Shown here piece after piece: positions 1-10,802 of a stretch of 64,000 nucleotides of DNA. Location: positions 372,001-436,000 of the forward strand of contig CANXME010002005.1 of NCBI GenBank assembly GCA_948144175.1, read 5' to 3'. The translations under genes and the position numbers were made by a program. Position 1 is the first letter of the stretch. Each line of letters begins with the position of its first letter. The DNA is from Closterium sp. NIES-65. Lineage: Eukaryota > Streptophyta > Zygnematophyceae > Desmidiales > Closteriaceae. The notes beneath the pieces were generated by a model. That model was not told where the DNA came from and made no database searches. It was given only the letters and a program-made list of their open reading frames with translations.

Positions 1-471
1 GGGAGGAGGGTTTGCGGCGCGGAAGTCAGCAGGAAGCGCAGTGCGGTAGCGAGTGTCACTAGCGCGGAGGTGGGTAAAGAGGTCAGCAACTGTGGGAAAG
101 GCAGCGAGGTCAGGGAAGAGGTACGGCAGCATGAGGCGGCTCAGCGTAGCGGAGGAAGGGGAGGAGTAGCGCGCAACTATAGCGTCGTTCAAGGCCTGAG
201 CGGTCTTGCACTGGCTAAAGTGCGCACGCTCGGAGGAAGGGAGGTGGCGACGCACAGCAAGACGTGCAGCAGCATCGCGTGTGGCCCACTTGGAGCGAAC
301 AATGGGGTCAGCATCAGCAGGAGGGGCAGGGACAGCGCCAGAGACAAAGTCAAAGAGAGAAACCTCATCTATCGCATCGCACAGCAAGTACAGCTGCAGG
401 TCCTCGACCCAGATTGCAAAGTCAATGGCGCGACCCTCAACATCAAAAGCCAGGACACTTGGGGTGGCCAT
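1..471 (-). CDS. copia gag N-terminus (element E), partial
   Basis: The frame starts at ATG 469-471 and stays open for 157 codons to the window edge. It begins MATPSVLAFD and is co-linear with the gag of elements B (10803) and H (28955), including the stretch RLMLPYLFPDLAAFPT near residue 115. Gag forms the virus-like particle that packages element RNA in the cytoplasm. No stop or frameshift is visible in this portion, so it could be the start of an intact copy, but the rest lies outside the window. Confidence 0.8.
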   Translation of the reverse strand, partial: MATPSVLAFDVEGRAIDFAIWVEDLQLYLLCDAIDEVSLFDFVSGAVPAPPADADPIVRSKWATRDAAARLAVRRHLPSSERAHFSQCKTAQALNDAIVARYSSPSSATLSRLMLPYLFPDLAAFPTVADLFTHLRASDTRYRTALPADFRAANPPP

Positions 472-477
472 TATAGC

Positions 478-1385
478 AGCTGACAGTCTCACCGAGCAGG
501 AAGAGTCGGGTAGCTCAGTAGTACAGCAACACGGCAGCACAGCGGCTATGCCGGTCCTGGAGCAGCAGCAGCCCCACTGGAGCAGGAGCTCGGCACCTCA
601 GGTTGCTCGGGCGGCTCGGGCGACTCGGGCGGCTCGAGCGGTTCGGGCGGCTCGGGCGGCTCGGGCGGCTCGGGCGGCTCGGGCGGCTCGGGCGGTTCGG
701 GCGGCTCGGGCGGCTCGGGCGGCGCAGGCGTCTCGCGGGCGGCGCACGGGTGACTGCACGAGCGGCCGGGGCGGGTCACGGGCGGCGCGCGGGCGGCTCA
801 CGGGCGGCTGGGGCGGCTCACGGGCGGCTGCACGGGCGGCTGGGGCGGCTTGCGGGCTGCTCGCGGGCGGCTCGCGGGCTGTGGGTGGCTCGCGGACGGG
901 CGGCGCACGGGCGGGCGGCTCACGGACGGGCGGCGCACGGGCGGCGCCAGCGGCTCACGGGCGGGCTGGTGGCGCACGGGCGGGCGGCTCACGGGCGGCG
1001 CCGGCTCACGGTCAGACGGCGCGCGGGTGGGCGGCTCACGGGCGGCGGCTCACGGGCGGCGGCGCACGGGCGGCGTCTGACGGGCGGCTGCTTACGGGCG
1101 GCGGCTGACGGGCGGCGCTCACGGGCGGCGGCTCACGGGCAGGCCGCGGGCGGCTCACGGGTAGGCCGCGGGCGGCTCACGGGCGCTTGGGCAGGCCGTG
1201 GGCGGCGGCTCACGGGCAGGTCGCGGGCGGCTCACGGGCGCTAGGGTAGGCGCCGGGCGCTAGGGCGCTAGGGCTGGCGCTAGGGCGGGCGCTAGGGCGG
1301 GCGCTAGGGCGGGCGCTAGGGCGGGCGCTAGGGCGCTAGGGCGGGCGCAAGGGTGGGCGCTAGGGCGCTAGGGCGCTAGGGCAGA
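478..1385. repeat. GC-rich minisatellite leader of element E
   Basis: Three repeat zones lie between gag and the primer-binding region. About 600-725 is a 9-bp GGCTCGGGC array. About 740-1250 is a degenerate mix of GGCGGCTCACGGGC-like units. About 1253-1380 is a GGGCGCTAG array. Long open frames here on both strands (poly-Ala/Arg/Gly or poly-Pro) are by-products of repeat periods divisible by three. I see no coding feature. Confidence 0.85.
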
Positions 1386-1404
1386 AAAAAAAAGTTTTCC
1401 GAAG

Positions 1405-1451
1405 TGGTGGGCCCTAAGCAAAGTTCCCACAGGGGAACCTGCTCGATACCA
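1405..1451 (-). promoter_or_regulatory. Extended initiator tRNA-Met complementary region (E)
   Basis: On the minus strand this starts TGGTATCGAGCAGGTTC next to the LTR and ends with GGGCCCACCAC. Both parts, and CCTGTGGG between them, match in order the reverse complement of plant initiator tRNA-Met: acceptor end, T-arm, then 3' and 5' anticodon-stem strands. A role in primer binding is inferred. Confidence 0.7.
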
Positions 1452-1585
1452 TGAGAAGAAGTGAACGAGAGAATGTGTGAACTATGAACGAAGTGAGTAC
1501 AAATAGGAAACCCTAGTTGGGTTGTACCCCCTATGGGATACCCCACTATAGCCTACACAAATGAGTAAGCTATAATATTCAGACA
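1452..1585 (-). repeat. 5' LTR of element E (134 bp)
   Basis: The LTR is bounded by TG and CA and has the same length and core as the LTRs of F. It contains the shared core GTAGGCTATAGTGGGGTA (minus strand) and a telo-box-like AAACCCTA (plus strand). Confidence 0.8.
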
Positions 1586-2040
1586 ACGGGGCCGCTAGGG
1601 GCGGCAACGGGGCCGCGTAGGGGCAGCGACGGGGCCGCGTAGGGGCGGCGACGGGGCCGGGTAGGGAGGGGGGCGGCGACGGGGCCGCTAGGGGCGGCGA
1701 CGGGGCCGCGTAGGGTCGGCGATGGGGCTGCTAGGGGCGGCGACGGGGCCGCGTAGGGGCGGCGACGGGGCCGCGTAGGGGCGGCGACGGGGCCGCGTAG
1801 GGGCGGCGACGGGGCCGCGTAGGGAGAGAGGCGGCGACGGGGCCGCTAGGGGCGGCGACGGGGCCGCTAGGGGTGGCGACGGGGCCGCGTAGGGGCGGCG
1901 ACGGGGCCGCTAGGGGCCGCGAGGGGCCTGGAAGGGCGGCGACGGGGCCGCTAGGGTCGGCGACGGGGCCGCTAAGGGTGGCGCGAGGGGCCGTGAGAGG
2001 GGCCTCTAAGAGAGCTCGACTGAAGGGCGGCCCACAAGGC
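1586..2040. repeat. GC-rich minisatellite leader of element D
   Basis: Tandem copies of a roughly 22-bp unit (GGGGCCGCGTAGGGGCGGCG and variants) degenerate towards 2040. It is the counterpart of the leaders of A, B, F, H, I and J. No coding content is seen. Confidence 0.8.
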
Positions 2041-2089
2041 GCGCCTCGGGCAGGAGCGACTGGCGCTCTGGTCAGAAAACAATTTTTCA

Positions 2090-2137
2090 GTGGTGGGCCC
2101 AAGGAAGCGTTCCCACTAGGGAACCTGCTCTATACCA
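2090..2137 (-). promoter_or_regulatory. Extended initiator tRNA-Met complementary region (D)
   Basis: The minus strand starts TGGTATAGAGCAGGTTC next to the LTR and ends GGGCCCACCAC, the same order and spacing as in E, A, F, B, H and I. Confidence 0.7.
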
Positions 2138-2265
2138 TGTGAAGAAAAATGAGGAATGAGATGAACTAGCAAGCAGGTGGGTACAAGTAGGAAAACCTAA
2201 AAGTGTTGTACCCCATATTGTCTACCCCACTACAGCCTACACAAACTATAGCATATGAGTTGACA
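2138..2265 (-). repeat. 5' LTR of element D (128 bp)
   Basis: The LTR begins TGTCAACTC and ends TTCACA on the minus strand. It carries the shared core GTAGGCTGTAGTGGGGTA. Confidence 0.75.
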
Positions 2266-2272
2266 TGTAACA

Positions 2273-2284
2273 TGGTATCAGAGC
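2273..2284 (+). promoter_or_regulatory. Primer-binding site of element C
   Basis: TGGTATCAGAGC is a perfect 12-base complement of the 3' end of plant initiator tRNA-Met, directly after the LTR end TGTAACA. Unlike the short-LTR elements, no GGGCCCACCAC box follows. Confidence 0.85.
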
Positions 2285-2366
2285 TACTCAGGGATTCTTC
2301 GCAACTTCACTTCCGTGAAATTCGCCGAACCTAGATCTGGTGAGCGGCACACACTCCAAGACCAAG

Positions 2367-3677
2367 ATGGCCGGTGGATCCGGAGGCCAAGCAAATCTGA
2401 CGGCCGAAGGGCAAACCAATCCGGCTGCGACAAATGAGGCGACAACTACGATCGGCACTGCCGCACTCGAGCAGTTATTCGCTCGACTTTCAAATACGGA
2501 GAAAGAACTCCAAGACCTGCGCAAAGGCGATGCGGGATCCTCTTCCCAACCAGCTCAACCTGGACAACCGGCTACGAAAAGCCGTGATACCGCCGCGCAC
2601 ACCTTCTCCCTTGACACAGACAAATCAACAACAACAGCCCCCCGTCCAAGTGATGAAGTCATTAACTCTGCGCAAGCACGCTTTTTCAGCGTTTCAAAAA
2701 TCAAGACTATTGCCGCATCCGACGGCAAGGACATTTACACATGGAGTTTTGAGCTTGAGCTCCTCCTACAAACGACGCAGATCTACCACTACTTCGACGG
2801 CTCCTACTCTAAACGGGTGGAAGACACCGACGACGCCAGGGCTCAGTACTACATCGAGTCCCTCATGGCGTACAGTGTGCTGCTGTGAAACATGACGCTT
2901 GCGGAACAACTTAGCATTCGCTCCTACAAAGAGAGCACCGCTCTAGCCTTGGAAGCCTGGAAGCACCTCGTTGAGGTTTATCAGCCGAAGGACTCGGTCA
3001 CCGCCAGCAGGCTCCTGCAGCAACTCATGGAGACAAAGATGGGGCACGGGGAGAAAGCAAATTCTTATATTAACCGCTGTCGGAACATCCGTGACCAGAT
3101 CACGAAGCATGGGAGCGCAATCTCGGAAGAGATCTTCGTTAACATAGTCCTTCAAGGACTCGGGCCAGAGTGGAAGCCCTGTAAAGCGCTACTCCGACAG
3201 CGAGGGATTATCTCTGAAGCCGCGCTATGCGCCACACTCTTGACTGAACAGTAGGACATGGACTCGAGCAGAACAAGCTCCGCGCCACCCCGAGAGCGCC
3301 TCACCTTCTACGCAGACAACCGTGAAAAGCGACGACAACCAAGGCGCCATTATTGCAAAATATGCAAAGTCTTCGGACACTCAACGGATCGATGAAAATC
3401 CCGATCCAACTATCGCCACCCAAATTCCACTCACCACAACAACTGGGTCGGCCGACAAGACGCTCGTCACTCTCAGCCTTAGCATCAGACATCTCGTTCT
3501 CCTGCACAACACCAACATCAGCAAACTCAAGGACCTCAATCGGGAGCTCCTAGAAATATCATTGCAAGTATGGCAACGCGCCGACGTCGCACTGCTGAAC
3601 CTGACGAAGAAAACAAGATCCAGGGAAGACTTCTTGAGCCAGAAGAGGGCTGAAATAATCCCCTCACTGAAGACAAC
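2367..3677 (+). pseudogene. copia gag of element C (disrupted)
   Basis: Gag opens at ATG 2367 and reads to an in-frame TGA at 2886-2888. It continues in the same frame to a TAG at 3252-3254 through a UBN2-type capsid region (for example the stretch starting WKHLVEVYQPKDSVTA). After a frame change there is a CCHC zinc knuckle, CKICKVFGHSTDR, whose last cysteine codon is now TGA (3393-3395). Element A interrupts the gene at 3677. The lesions show a long-inactive copy. The family differs clearly from the MATPSVLAF-type gag of the nested elements. Confidence 0.75.
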
Positions 3678-3802
3678 TGACGAGAAACGAGAATGAATGC
3701 ATTGAGCATAAAGGGGAGTACAAGTAGCAAACCCTAAAGTGCTGTACCCCAAATGAACTACCCCACTACAGCCTACACAGACAATAGCATATATGCCTGA
3801 CA
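3678..3802 (-). repeat. 3' LTR of element A (125 bp)
   Basis: It is bounded by TGTCAGGC and TCTCGTCA on the minus strand and matches the split 5' LTR at 17883-17959 plus 27663-27710. It carries the shared core GTAGGCTGTAGTGGGGTA. Confidence 0.85.
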
Positions 3803-3804
3803 CA

Positions 3805-3825
3805 CCCCCATAGGCAGAGTGGGGG
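3805..3825 (-). other. Polypurine-tract hairpin of element A
   Basis: CCCCCA and TGGGGG form a 6-bp inverted repeat around a 9-base loop. The purine arm plus TG abuts the 3' LTR on the coding strand. The same 21-bp structure is at the 3' end of B, F, H, I and J. Confidence 0.55.
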
Positions 3826-4001
3826 AGAACAAGGGGTCACAAGACCAGTCAAGCAAAGCAAAGCAAGCTCAGGGTGGATCACAACGTCACCACACAGTCC
3901 GAGCACAAGAGCAAGGCCACAAGGCCAGTTCACATGCAAGATCATACATATAAAGGTAAACAAGCAAGTGCGTGTATAGAAAGAGGACAGTACAAGCAAG
4001 G

Positions 4002-4868
4002 TCAAGAAGTGAGCAAGTGAGGCCAAGTAGGCACAAGACCTAGCACAGTACAGAAGCGCTGATGATCACAAGGCAGAAGGGCCTTGGTGAAGACATCAGC
4101 AGTGTTGGCCTCAGAGGCAACGTAGGTGAGGCGGAGCTGACCACGCTGCTGCAGCTCACGAGCCAGGAAGTAGCAGAGAGCAATGTGCTTTGTTCTGTGC
4201 TCCAGTCTGTGCTCCCGACACAAGGCCAGCATGGCCTTGTTGTCTACGTACAGAACTGGAGGAGAACGAGGCGGCTCTCCTAGGTCAGTCAGCAGGTAGG
4301 TGAGCCAGCATAGCTCCTTTGCAGCCATGGCCCCTGCGTAGATCTCAGCCTCACAGCTGGAGCTGAGAACAGAAGACGAGCGGGTAGACCGCCACGAAAC
4401 AGAGCCGGAGCCAAGGCTGAAGGTGTAACCCTGTGACAACCGCTGCAGAGCCTGGTCGTCAGCCCAAGAAGCGTCTGCGTGACCTGTGAGGACCACTCGA
4501 TGCCACCCTCCAAGCACTAGCCCCATGCCCGACGTACTGCACACGTAGCGCAACACCCTCTTCGCTGCAGCCATGTGCTCTGGTCGGTGTCTCCCAGGAG
4601 CAACATAGCGTGCCAAGATGCTAAGAGGGTATGCAAGGTCAGGTCGTGTGCAGGTCATCAGGTACATGAGGCAGCCAACAAGCTCTGGGTACGGGCCACT
4701 CGGCTCTACGGACTCATCCGAAGGCAGAGCTGAGAGCGAGTGGCGAGTAGACAGAGGAGTGGCCTGAGGCGAGGAGTACGTGAAGCCAAAGCGCTGAAGG
4801 ACCTGCTGCACCATGTGTGACTGAGTCAGGGTAATGGTGCGGCGTGCTCTGTCCCGGGTGATCTGCAA
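4002..4868 (-). pseudogene. copia RNase H region (element A)
   Basis: This is a 288-codon frame for the end of reverse transcriptase and RNase H. It includes LVGCLMYLMTCTRPDLAY, ADASWADD, SSCEAEIYAGAMAAKE and the typical tail ANTADVFTKAL. RNase H degrades the RNA strand during cDNA synthesis. It is separated from the reverse transcriptase only by a TAA that replaces a tyrosine codon, just before LGLQITRDRA. Product is not expected because the upstream frames are broken. Confidence 0.85.
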
Positions 4869-4874
4869 GCCAAG

Positions 4875-6131
4875 TTAGCTGCGCAGTTCACCCAGGTCTG
4901 TGCACGTGTGTCTCTTCTGCAGCTCAGACTTCACGTGGGCGAGTCCAGCAGTGTCAGCAGTGGCAAAGACCAAGTCGTCGACGTACACGAGGATGTAGAA
5001 CGGCGGCGAAGAGGTGTCGGTGCGCAGAAACAGCGACGGGTCGGCTGTAGAAGGAGCAAACCCAAGAGCCGCAAGTGTAGTCCTCAGTGTGTCGTGCCAC
5101 TCACGGGGCGCCTGGCGGAGACCGTAGACTAGTCGCCAGAGGCTCCACTGGGTACCAGGAGGAAACGACCCAGTGAAGCCAGGTGGGCGGCGCAGCCAGA
5201 TCTCCTCGTGCAGGCTGCCCTTCAGGAAAGTTGTGCTGAAGTCAAGAGAGTGAAGCTCGTAGTCGCGCTGAGCAGCTATGTGCAGCAGCACCCGAAGAGT
5301 GGTCATCTTCGGGGTGGGAGAGAAGGTCTGAAAGTAGTCAGCTCCCTGCCGCTGACTCAAGCCTCGAGCCACGTAACGCGCCTTGAAGACAGGCGGAGAA
5401 CCCGGCGGCCGCTTCACCCTGAAGATCCACATGCCACTGAGAATGTTCGCCCCAAGTGGGGGAACCTCGTCAACGTAGGTGCCTGTGGACTTCCAGGAAG
5501 CCATCTCTGCGTCCATGAGTGACTGCCACAGAGAGGAGTAGGGACCCTCGATCGCCTCAGCGTACGATCGAGGAGTCGGGATGTCTGGTGCATCCAAGTC
5601 TCCCTTAGGGGCAATCAGCGTGGACACGAGATGGGGCAAAGCAGCACCAAAGCACTGGAACTCCTCATGCCTGTCCTCAAGGACGTCCGTGCTAAGAGCA
5701 CACTCACCCCCGACGGACGGAGGACAGACAGACGCAGACTCAGCAACGAGACTAGCAGCGTAGTCTAGACGACAGCGAGCAGCGAAGTCGACAAGCTCAG
5801 CAACTAGGGCAGACGCAGCAGTGGGCTCAAAGGAAGGGTCAGTGACAACAGTAGCCAGAAGACGCGTGAGAGAAGGACTAGCAGTACGAAGAGAGTCAGA
5901 CCGGGTCAGCAAGAGTAGGAAGAGAGGACTCTGGAGGAGACGATAACGGGACACCCAGAGGAGCAGTGGAAGGACGCAGCACGATCTGGTGTGTGCCGTG
6001 GACCGCAAGAGGACGCGGACGCGCAGTACGACCACTAGTGCGAGCAACACGAACAGGTGACGCAGGACGAGACGCAGGCTCACGACGCACAGCAAGACCT
6101 CCAGTAGGACCAGTGTAGGGAGAAGGAGCAC
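4875..6131 (-). pseudogene. copia reverse transcriptase (element A)
   Basis: This 418-codon frame covers the proline/serine-rich linker and the reverse transcriptase. It has the RVT_2 landmarks MASWKSTGTYVDEVPPLG, GMWIFRVKRPPGSPP, YELHSLDFSTTFLKGSLH and the catalytic box YVDDLVFA, so the active site itself is intact. It ends in the TAA noted for the RNase H frame. A short frame break separates it from the integrase frame at 6148. Confidence 0.85.
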
Positions 6132-6147
6132 GTAGAGGGGAGGCGAG

Positions 6148-7859
6148 CTACTGTGACTGGAACTGGGAATTGACAGGCTTGACTGCGTCTACGTGGGACA
6201 CACCTGACGGGGCAGGACCTTGAGGGGGGAAGGGGTCTATCGGGGGAGGACCTGGCGCAAGGAAGAGCGGCGGCGGGGGGAGGGGCGCAGTGCGGTAGGG
6301 GAAGAGACGGTAGTAAGGCACCGACTTGTCAAAGGTGACGTCCTGGGAGGACAGAACACGGCGCGAGGTGGGGTGGTAAAACTGCCACCCAGGCGCGTCA
6401 GGGGGGAAGCCAAGGAAGACGCAGGGAACAGCATGGGGGGACAGCTTGTCCGCAGACAAGTCGCGAACAAACGCCCGAGATCCCCAGACCCGAAACGCAG
6501 ACGCATCGCCAACCTTCCCGGTCCACCGCAAGGGGGGGGAGGTCTCTGGCAAGGAGACCCGGGGCTGAAGGTTGAGCTGATGCACGGCGTACTGAACCGG
6601 AAACGGCCACAGAAAATGGGGGGCAGCCGCATGCATCATGGACGTACGAGCGACGTCCATGACCATGCCAATGTGGCGCTCAGCAATCCCATTTTGCTGT
6701 GGAGAGGCCGGAAGCGTGAAGGTCTGGCGGATGCCCTGCGTACGACAAAAAACTCCCAGACGGGCAGAGGAAAACTCCCCGCCTCTGTTCGAGTGCAGAC
6801 GCAGAACAGGAAAGTCCGAGCCGAAACTCTCCCTGAGCTGGAGACGAGCTGCGCGGATCCAATCGATCAACACCTCAGTGACGTCACCCTTGCTACGCAA
6901 GGGGAAGACTGTGGTGTAACGCGAGTAGTCGTCAACCACCAGCAGGAAGTACCGCTCGCGCCCCTGCCCACTGACGCGGGCGGGGCCCCACACGTCCATG
7001 TGGAGAGCCTGCAGCGGAGCCTCTGTCGAAGGAAACTCGGAGGAGTGAGGGGCGGCGCGCTGTCGCCCCTCGACGTAGGGGACGCAGGTAGGGCCAGACC
7101 CCGGAGGTAGGGGAGGGAGAGACCGAGGGAGACCAGAGACAAGGACACGGGAGGCCATGCCTCGGAGACGAGGCAAGGAGGGGTGACCAAGGCGGTGGTG
7201 CCAAAGGAGAGTCTGGTGGGACAGTAGACGACACGAGCAGGGAGCAGACTCAGGACCAGACCTGGACGCTGTAGAAAACACTTGACTCGATGCAGCTACC
7301 TGGCCAGACTCAGCAGCCGGAGGAGACTCAGTAGTAAGGGTGTACAGGCTCGACCCTGGCCGACGGGTGAACGTGGCCAAGTGTCGGCCTGTCCGAGCAC
7401 ACGTGGAGTGGGTCACCCGCTGACTCGCAGCAGTGAACTGGTCAACCCCCCTATCCTGTAGGTCCGCTCCACTCACCGAGTTTGTAGAGAACGAGGGGAG
7501 GTAGAGACCTGACAGGGTGCCAGAGGGGGCTGCCGGGCACGGTAAGACAGTGGAGAAGCTAGCAAGGACAGGACCCCCAGGGGGGTCCGCCAGGGAGACT
7601 GCAACCGGCCGACTGAGCAGAAAAGAGTGGTGCGGTCTCGAAAGAAGGAGCGGGACGCACCCGAGTCAAGGGTGAAGGTGTGTAAGGCCTGAGCCGACGT
7701 AGTACTTGAGAGCACAGACTCACCAGCACCTGGGGCAGCAGACGCACTGGCACCTGGGGCAGCAGACGCACGAGCACCTAGAGCAGCAGCCTCAATGCCC
7801 GGGTCAGGCGGTACACACAGGTAACAGTCACCCACAATACTATCATCAACAGCATACAT
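6148..7859 (-). pseudogene. copia protease and integrase (element A)
   Basis: Two overlapping frames (7473-7859 and 6148-7476) encode, in order, protease with the active-site box FTLDSGASRSFF, the GAG-pre-integrase histidines HHRLGHPSLPRLRG and cysteines, and the integrase core (MDVWGPARV, then HSNRGGEF, then QQNGIAERHIG). The second acidic residue sits in HSNRGGEF, where other copies have HSDRGGEF. A frameshift between protease and pre-integrase and this D-to-N change mark decay. Confidence 0.8.
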
Positions 7860-7869
7860 GGCAGCAAGA

Positions 7870-9202
7870 ATATTATCAAAATCAAGATCTAAGATAGCAA
7901 CCCCCGCCCTAGACCGTTCTCCCCAGCGAGGTATCTCAGAGGCCCCAAGGAACTGGTGACGCCACGCGTCCGTCAGGCGGCCGAAGCAGCGCTGGGTGGA
8001 GTGCGGGCCCCCGCACTGCTCACCAGCGCGGTTGCCGGTGCGGAGATCGTTGGTGCAGGGACCCGTACCCCCACCGCGCTGACGCGCAGCGTACCACTGA
8101 CGAAGCTGCTGAGGGGACAGGGTCTCACGACTGCTCTACTGCTGCTAGCGCGTACCACCAACAGAGCCACTCCTCTGCGCAGAACCGCGACCAGGTCCAC
8201 TGCTGCCGCCACCGCCTCCACCGCCTCCTCCACCTCCGCCTCCTCCGCCACCTCCGCCGCCTCCGCTCCCTCCGCCACCGCCGCCGCCTCCTCCGCCTCC
8301 ACTGCTGTCACCAACTCCTCCACCCCCGCCACCACTACTACCACCACCTCCACCCCCTCTACTGCCTCCACCACCACCTCCACCGCCCCCGCGAGCCCCT
8401 CCAGCGCCCTTGCCCCCCTTGCCCTTGTCGTTGCGGCGTCTCCCGCTAGGGGCAGACGCCGCGCCGACCGACTCGAAACCAACGAGGTCGGCCGCAGCAG
8501 CAGAAGCAACAGAGGGCAAGAGGGGGGAGGGGGAACACCCCTCAAAGACGGGGGTGCGAGGGTCACCACGAGAGGCTCCTACAGCGACTATGCTCTTCTC
8601 TGCTTCTAGGAGGCCCTTCTCGAGGAGGTCAACGATAAGAGTGGTGGGGCAAACTGAGAGGAAGTGATCCCTGACTACGCGAAGAGAGTCAGGGAGCCGA
8701 GTGACTATGTAGTAGAGGGTGATGTACATGGGGGGGGGGGGTTATTGGCGCAGAGATCAGCAGGAACCGCAGCGCGGTAGCGAGTGTCACTAGTGCGGAG
8801 GTGCGTAATGAGGTCAACGACTGTGGGAAAGGCAGCAAGGTCAGGGAAGAGGTACGGTAGCATGAGGCGGCTCAGTGCAGCAGTGGCAGGGGAAGAGTAG
8901 CGTGCAACTACAGCGTCGTACAAGGTCTGAGCACTCTTGTACTGGCTAATGTGTGCACGCTCAGTGGTCGGTAAGTGGCGACGCACAGCAAGGCGAGCAG
9001 CATCATCGTGTGTGGCCCATTGTGAGCGAACAGTGCTGTCAGCAGTGGCAGGCGGGGCAGGAGAGACACCAGAGGTGAGATCAAACAGAGAGAGTCCGTC
9101 TGCCCTATCGCACTGGAGAAACAGCTGGAGGTCATCGACCCAGACCTCAAAGTCAACGGCACAGCCCTAACCATCAAAAGTAAGGACACTGGGGGTAGCC
9201 AT
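7870..9202 (-). pseudogene. copia gag (element A), disrupted
   Basis: Gag begins at ATG 9200-9202 (MATPSVLTFDG), is stopped by TAG about ten codons in, reads on to a C/G homopolymer near 8731-8740 where the frame changes, and continues as MYITLYYIVTRLPDSLRVV. A glycine-rich tract of about 60 residues at 8200-8420 and a degenerate Cys/His region follow. The same poly-C junction is in frame in H and out of frame in B. Confidence 0.75.
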
Positions 9203-9585
9203 GACTGCAGTGGCCTAGCCGGAAGTGAGCTCACCAGTCCGAGGAAGGAGGGCCGGAGAGCAGCGGTAGGAACAGTAGCGGCTCGACAGTAGGACGGCTC
9301 GGCGGCTCGGCGGCAGGGCGGCTCGGCTGCTGGGCGGCTCGCCTGCTGGGCGGCTCGGCGGCAGGGCGGCTCGGCTGCTGGGCAGCTCGGCTGCTGGGTG
9401 GCTCGGCGGCAGGGCGGCTCGGCTGCTGGGCGGCTTGGCTGTAGGGCGGCTCGGCTGCTGGGCTGCTCGGCGGCTCGGTCGCTGGGCGGCTGAGCGGTGA
9501 CAGGGCCGCTAGGGGAGGGCGACGAGGCTGCAGGTGACGGCAACGGGGCCGTAGGTGGTGGCGAGGCCGCAGGTGGTGGCTGCGT
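9203..9585. repeat. GC-rich leader of element A, gag-proximal part
   Basis: Degenerate repeats of GGCTCGGCTGCTGGGCGGCT type, ending in GGTGGTGGC repeats. The leader was split by element B; TGCGT at 9581-9585 is the left target-site copy of B. The rest of the leader is at 17158-17834. Confidence 0.75.
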
Positions 9586-9706
9586 TGTCAAATTATAATG
9601 TTGTGTAGGCTATAGTGGGGTAGCCTATATGGGGTACACATTTCTAGGGTTGCATATTTGTATCACTTTCGTTCCTTAGTCAATCATTCTCGTTTCAGTT
9701 TTCTCA
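9586..9706 (+). repeat. 5' LTR of element B (121 bp)
   Basis: Starts TGTCAAATTATAATG and ends TTTTCTCA. Identical to 17032-17152. Confidence 0.95.
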
Positions 9707-9755
9707 TGGTATCACAGCAAGTTCCCTAGTGGGAACTGTGCCTAGGGCCCACCAC
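9707..9755 (+). promoter_or_regulatory. Extended initiator tRNA-Met complementary region (B)
   Basis: TGGTATCACAGCAAGTTCC follows the LTR, then an inverted repeat GTTCCC/GGGAAC, then GGGCCCACCAC at 9745-9755. GGGCCCACCAC is an exact complement of the GTGGTGGGCCC segment of plant initiator tRNA-Met. Confidence 0.7.
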
Positions 9756-9829
9756 ATCGATTTTTTTTTTCCTGCCCGGAGCGCGCTTAGCCCGAGTCGC
9801 GCTCCTCTCTCTCACTGCATCGTGCCGCC

Positions 9830-10620
9830 CTAGCGGCCCCATCGCCCTAGCGGCCCCGTCGCCCTGGCGGCCCCATCGTCCTAGCGGCCCCATCGCCTAG
9901 CCCTACGGCCCCGTCGCCTCGCCCTACGGCCCCGGCGCCGCCCTGTCCCGGCCCCGCCGCCCTTCGCTGCGGCCCTGCCGCCCTTCGCTGTGGCCCTGCC
10001 GCCCTTCACTGCGGCCCCGCCGCCCTTCGCTGCGGCCCCGCCGCCCTTCACTGCGGCCCCGCCGCCCTTCCCTAAGGCCCCGCCGCCCTTCGCTGCGGCC
10101 CCGCCACCCTTCGCTGCGGCCCCGCCGCCCTTTGCTGCGGCCCCGCCGCCCTTCGCTGCGGCCCCGCCACCCTTCTCTGCGGCCCCGCCGCCCTTCGCTA
10201 CGGCCCCGCCGCCCCTCTCGCTGCGGCCCCGCCGCCTACCTTGCGGCTCCGCCGCCCTTCGCTGCGGCCCCGCCGCCCCTCTCGCTGCGGCCCCGCCGCC
10301 TACCTTGCGGCTCTGCCGCCCTTCGCTGCGGCCCCGCTGCCCCTCTCGTTACGGCCCCGCCGCCCCTCTCGCTGCGGCCCCGCCGCCTACCTTGCGGCCC
10401 CGCCGCCATTCGCTGCGGCCCCGCCGCCCTTCGCTGCGGCCCCGCCGCCCTTCGCTGCGGCCCCGCCGCCCTACCGAGCCGCCCGAGCCGCCCGAGCCGC
10501 CCAAGCCGCCCGAGCCGTCCGTTCTGCCCAAGCCGCCCGAGCCGCCCGAACCGCCCAAGCCGCCCGAGCCGCCCGAGCCGCCCGAGCCGCCCGAGCCGCC
10601 CGAGCCGCCTGAGCCGCAGA
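9830..10620. repeat. GC-rich minisatellite leader of element B
   Basis: About 9960-10460 is a 21-bp array with units like GCGGCCCCGCCGCCCTTCGCT. About 10470-10615 is a 9-bp GAGCCGCCC array. An open frame of about 263 codons (PPPFAAA repeats) runs through it, but it has no ATG, and the period divisible by three explains its openness. Confidence 0.85.
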
Positions 10621-10802
10621 GGAGCCAAGCCGCTGGTGCCGCCGAGCCGCAGTTGCTGCTGAGCCGCCCGAGTCGCCCGAGCCGCCGTGTTGACGTGCTG
10701 CTGTGCTGCCGAGCTGCCCGAACCGCCCTGTCTGGTGAGAGCAGCGCTTCTGTCACTGCACTGCCCCTGTCCTACAGTTAGCACTACTAGCCTACTGCTG
10801 TC

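Larger units (their letters stand above)
1..1585 (-). mobile_element. Copia element E, 5' part (runs off window)
   Basis: This is the 5' portion of a short-LTR Ty1/copia retrotransposon on the minus strand. Reading right to left it has a 134-bp LTR, a primer-binding region, a GC-rich repeat leader and the start of gag, which leaves the window at base 1. The far end and its target-site duplication are not visible. It sits inside the leader of element D, because D-type repeats resume immediately at 1586. The layout matches elements B and H. Confidence 0.8.
1586..2265 (-). mobile_element. Copia element D, 5' LTR and leader only
   Basis: This is the right end of a minus-strand short-LTR copia element: LTR 2138-2265, primer-binding region and part of the repeat leader. 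The remainder lies left of the window beyond nested element E. It is inserted seven bases from the end of the 5' LTR of element C: the following bases TGTAACA match the end of the 3' LTR of C at 53846-53852. TGTAA (2266-2270) is the expected target-site duplication, but the partner copy is outside the window. Confidence 0.7.

Noticed and set aside
6220-7110. 296-codon plus-strand ORF opposite integrase of A
   Set aside because: Antisense to a recognised integrase frame. Similar antisense frames occur in B, H and I only because of GC-rich codon use.
9990-10781. Conserved 263-codon leader ORF before gag (also 28160-28933)
   Set aside because: No ATG, purely repeat-encoded, and the repeat period divisible by three explains the open frame.
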